Below are positions 24,871 to 27,785 of a DNA stretch of 27,785 nucleotides, piece after piece. The stretch is from CAZWBR01 sp964404205. GTDB lineage: Bacteria; Bacteroidota; Bacteroidia; Bacteroidales; Prolixibacteraceae. Each line of letters begins with the position of its first letter. Position 1 is the stretch's first letter. A program made the translations under genes and the position numbers. The notes under the pieces were generated by a model, which made no database searches, was not told the origin of the DNA, and saw only the letters and a program-made list of their open reading frames with translations. The stretch spans positions 1 to 27,785 of the forward strand of contig CAYOJD010000029.1 of assembly GCA_964404205.1 (NCBI GenBank), in the 5' to 3' direction.

Positions 24871-25072
24871 TCGTAGATAATTTGATTTTATAGGATAGTC
24901 CAACCTGCGTTTCCAATCTTTTAAATCATTTTTTCAGGCAGTTAAATCAGGATGATACATTTGTTTCATAAGCAAAACTGGCCTTTTTATTGCATTTTAA
25001 AAGCTATGGGCAAAAATAAGAGAAAAACCTTAAAGAGAAAGTGACAAAATCACATGTCGGCTGTTTTACACA

Positions 25073-25486
25073 CTATTCTCCTGCAATGGTGACAACGACC
25101 TCTCTCTGTCCGCCGCTATTGCGAAACTCACAAAGGTAAATTCCTTGCCAGATGCCAAGTCCGGGCTGGCCGTCAACAATTGGAATGGTCAGATTGGAAC
25201 TAAAAAGCGAGGCTTTCAGGTGGGCCGACATATCATCGTCGCCTTCAAGAATATGGGTAAAACTTCTGTCGCCATCGGGCACCAGTTTGTTCATAAACTG
25301 CTCGAAATCTCGCCGGACGGTTGGATCGGCATTCTCGTTAAGGGTGATAGCCGCCGAGGTATGGCGGACGAAGATATGGAGCAACCCGGTTTGCGGTAAT
25401 TTTGGTAAACCAGCCAGAATATCACGGGTTATCAGATGATAGCCCCTGCGGTAAGAAGGAAGTTTGATTTCAACTTGTTTGTACAT
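25073..25486 (-). CDS. YjbQ/UPF0047 family protein
   Basis: A 137-residue protein starting MYKQVEIKLP, aligning with the start of E. coli YjbQ. An in-frame ATG at 25519 overlaps the stop of the CAP gene by four bases (ATGA) and would add 11 residues; translational coupling makes that start possible too. The family signature is clear: LLHIFVRHTSAAITLNENAD, with conserved His, Asn, Glu and Asp, then the GDDDMSAHLK segment, and GIWQGIYLCEFRNSGG near the C-terminus. The group is a small trimer with a metal-like His cluster. Weak thiamine-phosphate synthase activity has been reported for the family, but the true role is uncertain. The upstream neighbour is a CAP-domain protein. Confidence 0.9.
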   Translation of the reverse strand: MYKQVEIKLPSYRRGYHLITRDILAGLPKLPQTGLLHIFVRHTSAAITLNENADPTVRRDFEQFMNKLVPDGDRSFTHILEGDDDMSAHLKASLFSSNLTIPIVDGQPGLGIWQGIYLCEFRNSGGQREVVVTIAGE

Positions 25487-25515
25487 CGGTTCTCTCTTTG
25501 ATTGCTCCAAAATAA

Positions 25516-26127
25516 TCATTTCCCCGATGAAAAACGGTGACCAAACTCCTGTACAAAATAGTTTTTCAGTTTATCGTCAGCATCACGATAAAAACCAATT
25601 CCTATTTCGGTAAATCGGGGCTCGGTAAGAATATGCCGGTGTCCTTCGCCCGGCACACCTTTATCGATAACCAACATTTTAACAAATCCTACCGCCGCCG
25701 AATCGGGCACCAGCAGTGCATTGAACTTGTCGTCGCTCGATGCGGCAAGGTTCTGCCCCACCATTCCGGTGTACCCCACTTTTTTTGCTCTTGCCAAAGG
25801 AGTTCCGTCCAAATTGTGTGATAATGTTTTACGAAAAGAAATCAGCCGGGCATAGCTCGAAGCCAATTCAGAAAGTGTATTGCTGATTCGGAGCGAATCC
25901 ATCGCTTTGATCTGATTCAGATAACGCCAGGCACCATTATCAGTTTTAGAGATATATTCATTTTTTAACCGCAACATAGCATATTGTTTGGGGTTAGTCC
26001 TCAGCAGATTTACTTCGCTCAGCACCAATTGTGCAAAATCTGTTGCCGCGCGAGGCTCATGCCCCTGCGAAAACAATTTTAAACCAGTGCCCAACTGCAA
26101 CATTACGATTACGAGTATTATTTTCAT
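25516..26127 (-). CDS. exported CAP-domain (SCP/PR1) protein
   Basis: A 203-residue exported protein. The signal peptide covers about residues 1-20 (KIILVIVMLQLG, cut near FSQG). The rest is a CAP domain of the bacterial type: NLLRTNPKQYA helix, SHNLDGT with a His, a GQNLAASS segment, GHRHILTEPRFTEIGIG carrying the second conserved His and Glu, and FVQEFGHR as the final strand. Bacterial CAP proteins have mostly unknown function in the envelope; lipid binding or peptidase activity has been proposed. Its stop overlaps a possible ATG of the YjbQ gene by four bases, so the two are probably co-transcribed. Confidence 0.9.
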   Translation of the reverse strand: MKIILVIVMLQLGTGLKLFSQGHEPRAATDFAQLVLSEVNLLRTNPKQYAMLRLKNEYISKTDNGAWRYLNQIKAMDSLRISNTLSELASSYARLISFRKTLSHNLDGTPLARAKKVGYTGMVGQNLAASSDDKFNALLVPDSAAVGFVKMLVIDKGVPGEGHRHILTEPRFTEIGIGFYRDADDKLKNYFVQEFGHRFSSGK

Positions 26128-26192
26128 TCTCAGTTTTTTAAGCAGCCAACAGTGTCACAAATCAGTGTAAATAAATGAATGGCAATAACTTG

Positions 26193-26633
26193 TTATAATT
26201 TTCCAAACCACCCGCTGATGGTGCGATGGAAGCGATAGATTGACTTCACTGGCGGTGCATACATCATAATACATTTTTCTGAAACAACAGAAAGTTTCAG
26301 GCGATCAACCGTCTGCCCAACCTCGTTTGACCATGTTCCCTGTTGCAGCCAGATATTTTTTAGCCCCACCGATGCAGCTTGTTCCAGAACCGGACTAACA
26401 TTGGCCGGCGGTACCGAAACAAAAAGGGCATCGACCTTCCCTTCGAGGCCCACCAAATCGGGCCAACATTTAAAACCGTCAATCTCGCCGGCCACCGGAT
26501 GAACAGGATAAATCTCGTATCCTTTCCCTTTCAGTTCTTTCGCAACGATATTGCCAAATTTCTTCCCGTTTCTCGACATGCCAACCACAGCGATTCGCTT
26601 ACAGTTGATAAATTCTTCAATCAATGGATTCAT
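26193..26633 (-). CDS. CoA-binding domain protein (YccU-like)
   Basis: A 146-residue single-domain Rossmann protein of the CoA_binding family, like E. coli YccU. RIAVVGMSRNGKKFGN forms the nucleotide-binding glycine turn. GYEIYPVHPVAGEIDG, DALFVSVPP and NIWLQQGTWS follow in the expected order. A late Cys (SEKCIMMYAP) matches the family's usual C-terminal Cys position. The domain is related to succinyl-CoA ligase alpha, but no enzyme partner is beside it, and the role is unknown. It is divergent from the ornithine aminotransferase gene and 65 bases upstream of the CAP gene. Confidence 0.9.
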   Translation of the reverse strand: MNPLIEEFINCKRIAVVGMSRNGKKFGNIVAKELKGKGYEIYPVHPVAGEIDGFKCWPDLVGLEGKVDALFVSVPPANVSPVLEQAASVGLKNIWLQQGTWSNEVGQTVDRLKLSVVSEKCIMMYAPPVKSIYRFHRTISGWFGKL

Positions 26634-26793
26634 CGCTAATCTTTTTGAGATATGAGTTCGTTTTGAATATCTAAAATTACAGTTTTTCGAAACAGTATGG
26701 CATCAAATGGACATCCGGACAAACCTCATTTCATCATTTTTTTCTTTCCGTTTTTTGCGCTGTCGCTTATCGGCGTTTCAGACACGACGAGAA

Positions 26794-26818
26794 TGTACGC
26801 ACTGTAATCGTGTATACA
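26794..26818. repeat. imperfect inverted repeat ahead of rocD
   Basis: TGTACGCAC (26794-26802) and GTGTATACA (26810-26818) are inverted with 7 of 9 pairs and a seven-base spacer. It lies just upstream of the candidate rocD promoter in the divergent intergenic region, so it could be an operator. It may equally be chance. Confidence 0.3.
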
Positions 26819-26835
26819 AATCATGAATTATCATA

Positions 26836-26866
26836 TTGATTGTTCGTCAGAATTATTATAGTTTAG
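26836..26866 (+). promoter_or_regulatory. candidate rocD promoter
   Basis: TTG (26836-26838), 20 bases, then TAGTTTAG (26859-26866), one mismatch to TAnnTTTG. It lies 43 bases before the rocD ATG. The rest of the 276-base divergent gap (26634-26909) shows no gene. Confidence 0.35.
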
Positions 26867-26909
26867 GCTCAAAGATTGAAATGAATCTTATAACCATAAA
26901 ATCTTCATT

Positions 26910-27785
26910 ATGAAAACAAAAGAGTATATCGAGCGGGAAAACCGTTTCGGTGCGCACAACTACCATCCGCTGCCGGTTGTTCTCGAACGCGGAGAAGGAA
27001 TCTTTGTCTGGGATGTTGAAGGAAAACGTTACTTCGATTTCCTGGCCGCCTACTCGGCTGTTAACCAAGGCCATTGCCATCCTAAAATTGTTAAGGCGCT
27101 GACCGAACAAGCCTCTAAACTGGCGCTCACATCGAGGGCATTCTACAACAATGTACTGGGCGAATGGGAAGAGTATGTTACCCGATTGTTTGGCTACGAC
27201 AAAGTGCTGCCCATGAATTCGGGTGCTGAAGCCGACGAAACCGCATTGAAACTGACCCGCAAGTGGGCCTACAAAATAAAAGGCGTTCCGCGCAACGAAG
27301 CCCGTATCGTGGTTTGTAACGGGAACTTTCACGGCCGTACCATCACCATCATCTCCATGTCGTCAGACCCTGATTCGTATAACGATTACGGCCCTTATAC
27401 CCCAGGTTTTGTTAATATTCCATATAACGACATCCCGGCCCTTGAGCGGGAATTAAGCCATCCCAACACGGCAGGCTTTCTCGTCGAACCAATTCAGGCC
27501 GAGGCTGGTGTATATCTCCCCGAAGATGGCTATCTGAAAAAAGCAGCTGGGCTATGCAAAAAATATAATGTCCTTTTTGTGGCCGACGAAGTACAAACAG
27601 GCCTTTGCCGAACCGGAAAGATGCTGGCATGCGATCATGAAGGTGTACGCCCTGATATTTTGGTGTTGGGCAAAGCCATCTCAGGTGGGATGATGCCCGT
27701 GTCGTGCGTGTTGGCCGACAACGAGGTGATGCTTACCATTAAACCTGGAGAGCATAGCTCGACCTACGGCGGCAACCCCATTGCA
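26910..27785 (+). CDS. rocD: ornithine aminotransferase, 3' end beyond the window
   Basis: PLP class-III aminotransferase that converts ornithine and 2-oxoglutarate to glutamate semialdehyde and glutamate, linking arginine and proline metabolism. 292 codons are present, with no stop before the edge. It starts MKTKEYIERENRFGAHNYHPLPV, as ornithine aminotransferases do. NSGAEADETALKL binds cofactor phosphate, FHGRT stacks on PLP, Asp226 in ADEVQTG contacts the ring nitrogen, and Lys255 in LGKAISGGMMPVS is the Schiff-base lysine. About 110 C-terminal residues should be missing. The strong N-terminal match separates it from acetylornithine and 4-aminobutyrate aminotransferases. Confidence 0.93.
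   Translation, partial: MKTKEYIERENRFGAHNYHPLPVVLERGEGIFVWDVEGKRYFDFLAAYSAVNQGHCHPKIVKALTEQASKLALTSRAFYNNVLGEWEEYVTRLFGYDKVLPMNSGAEADETALKLTRKWAYKIKGVPRNEARIVVCNGNFHGRTITIISMSSDPDSYNDYGPYTPGFVNIPYNDIPALERELSHPNTAGFLVEPIQAEAGVYLPEDGYLKKAAGLCKKYNVLFVADEVQTGLCRTGKMLACDHEGVRPDILVLGKAISGGMMPVSCVLADNEVMLTIKPGEHSSTYGGNPIA

Noticed and set aside
24956..24963. TACATTTG, an exact -7 match on the plus strand between iorA and yjbQ
   Set aside because: It points into the antisense of yjbQ with no plus-strand gene downstream and no TTG at the -33 distance; most likely a chance match.

Overview
This 27.8 kb window looks like chromosomal core from a Bacteroidota bacterium, probably an anaerobe of the Bacteroidales/Marinilabiliales type. 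The signs are Bacteroidota-style promoters (TTG, about 19 bases, TAnnTTTG), no obvious Shine-Dalgarno sequences, an outer-membrane protein with a carboxypeptidase-like regulatory domain, a patatin/POTRA/barrel protein, and oxygen-sensitive enzymes (E. coli-type dihydroxy-acid dehydratase, indolepyruvate oxidoreductase). I see no tRNA, rRNA, CRISPR array, insertion sequence or phage gene. One 10-base run of N lies inside nagB.

Layout. (1) 1-7072, minus strand: a branched-chain amino acid operon read as promoter, leader peptide, attenuator, ilvD, ilvB, ilvN, ilvC, leuA. LeuA runs off the left edge. (2) 7206-10858, minus: a PBP4-type D-Ala-D-Ala carboxypeptidase and a patatin-like outer-membrane phospholipase, 11 bases apart. 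(3) 11009-14909, plus: fluoride channel crcB, a carboxypeptidase-regulatory-like protein, a DUF190 protein and enolase. (4) 15032-16918: nagB (minus) and an EamA transporter (plus), divergent. Enolase and nagB converge on back-to-back terminators. (5) 17160-21321, plus: a tight four-gene operon, kdnA, kdnB, kdsA and a transaldolase fused to a CBS pair. This is an LPS sugar locus predicted to make 8-amino-3,8-dideoxy-manno-octulosonate (Kdo8N). A nitroreductase follows. (6) 21931-24870, minus: iorA, iorB and a YiiX-like amidase gene whose last 42 codons are cut off by an in-frame TAA. (7) 25073-26633, minus: YjbQ, CAP-domain and CoA-binding proteins. (8) 26910-end, plus: ornithine aminotransferase, cut by the window edge.

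The two most notable items are as follows. The ilv leader has a ten-codon run of Leu/Ile/Val, and its stop codon lies inside a segment that can pair with the 5' arm of an intrinsic terminator ahead of ilvD; this is a complete, readable translational attenuator. In the Kdo8N operon, the last gene joins a KdsD-like CBS pair to a transaldolase-fold domain instead of the SIS isomerase domain. That domain keeps the Schiff-base lysine but has several changed active-site residues, which suggests a different or specially regulated way of supplying the sugar precursor.
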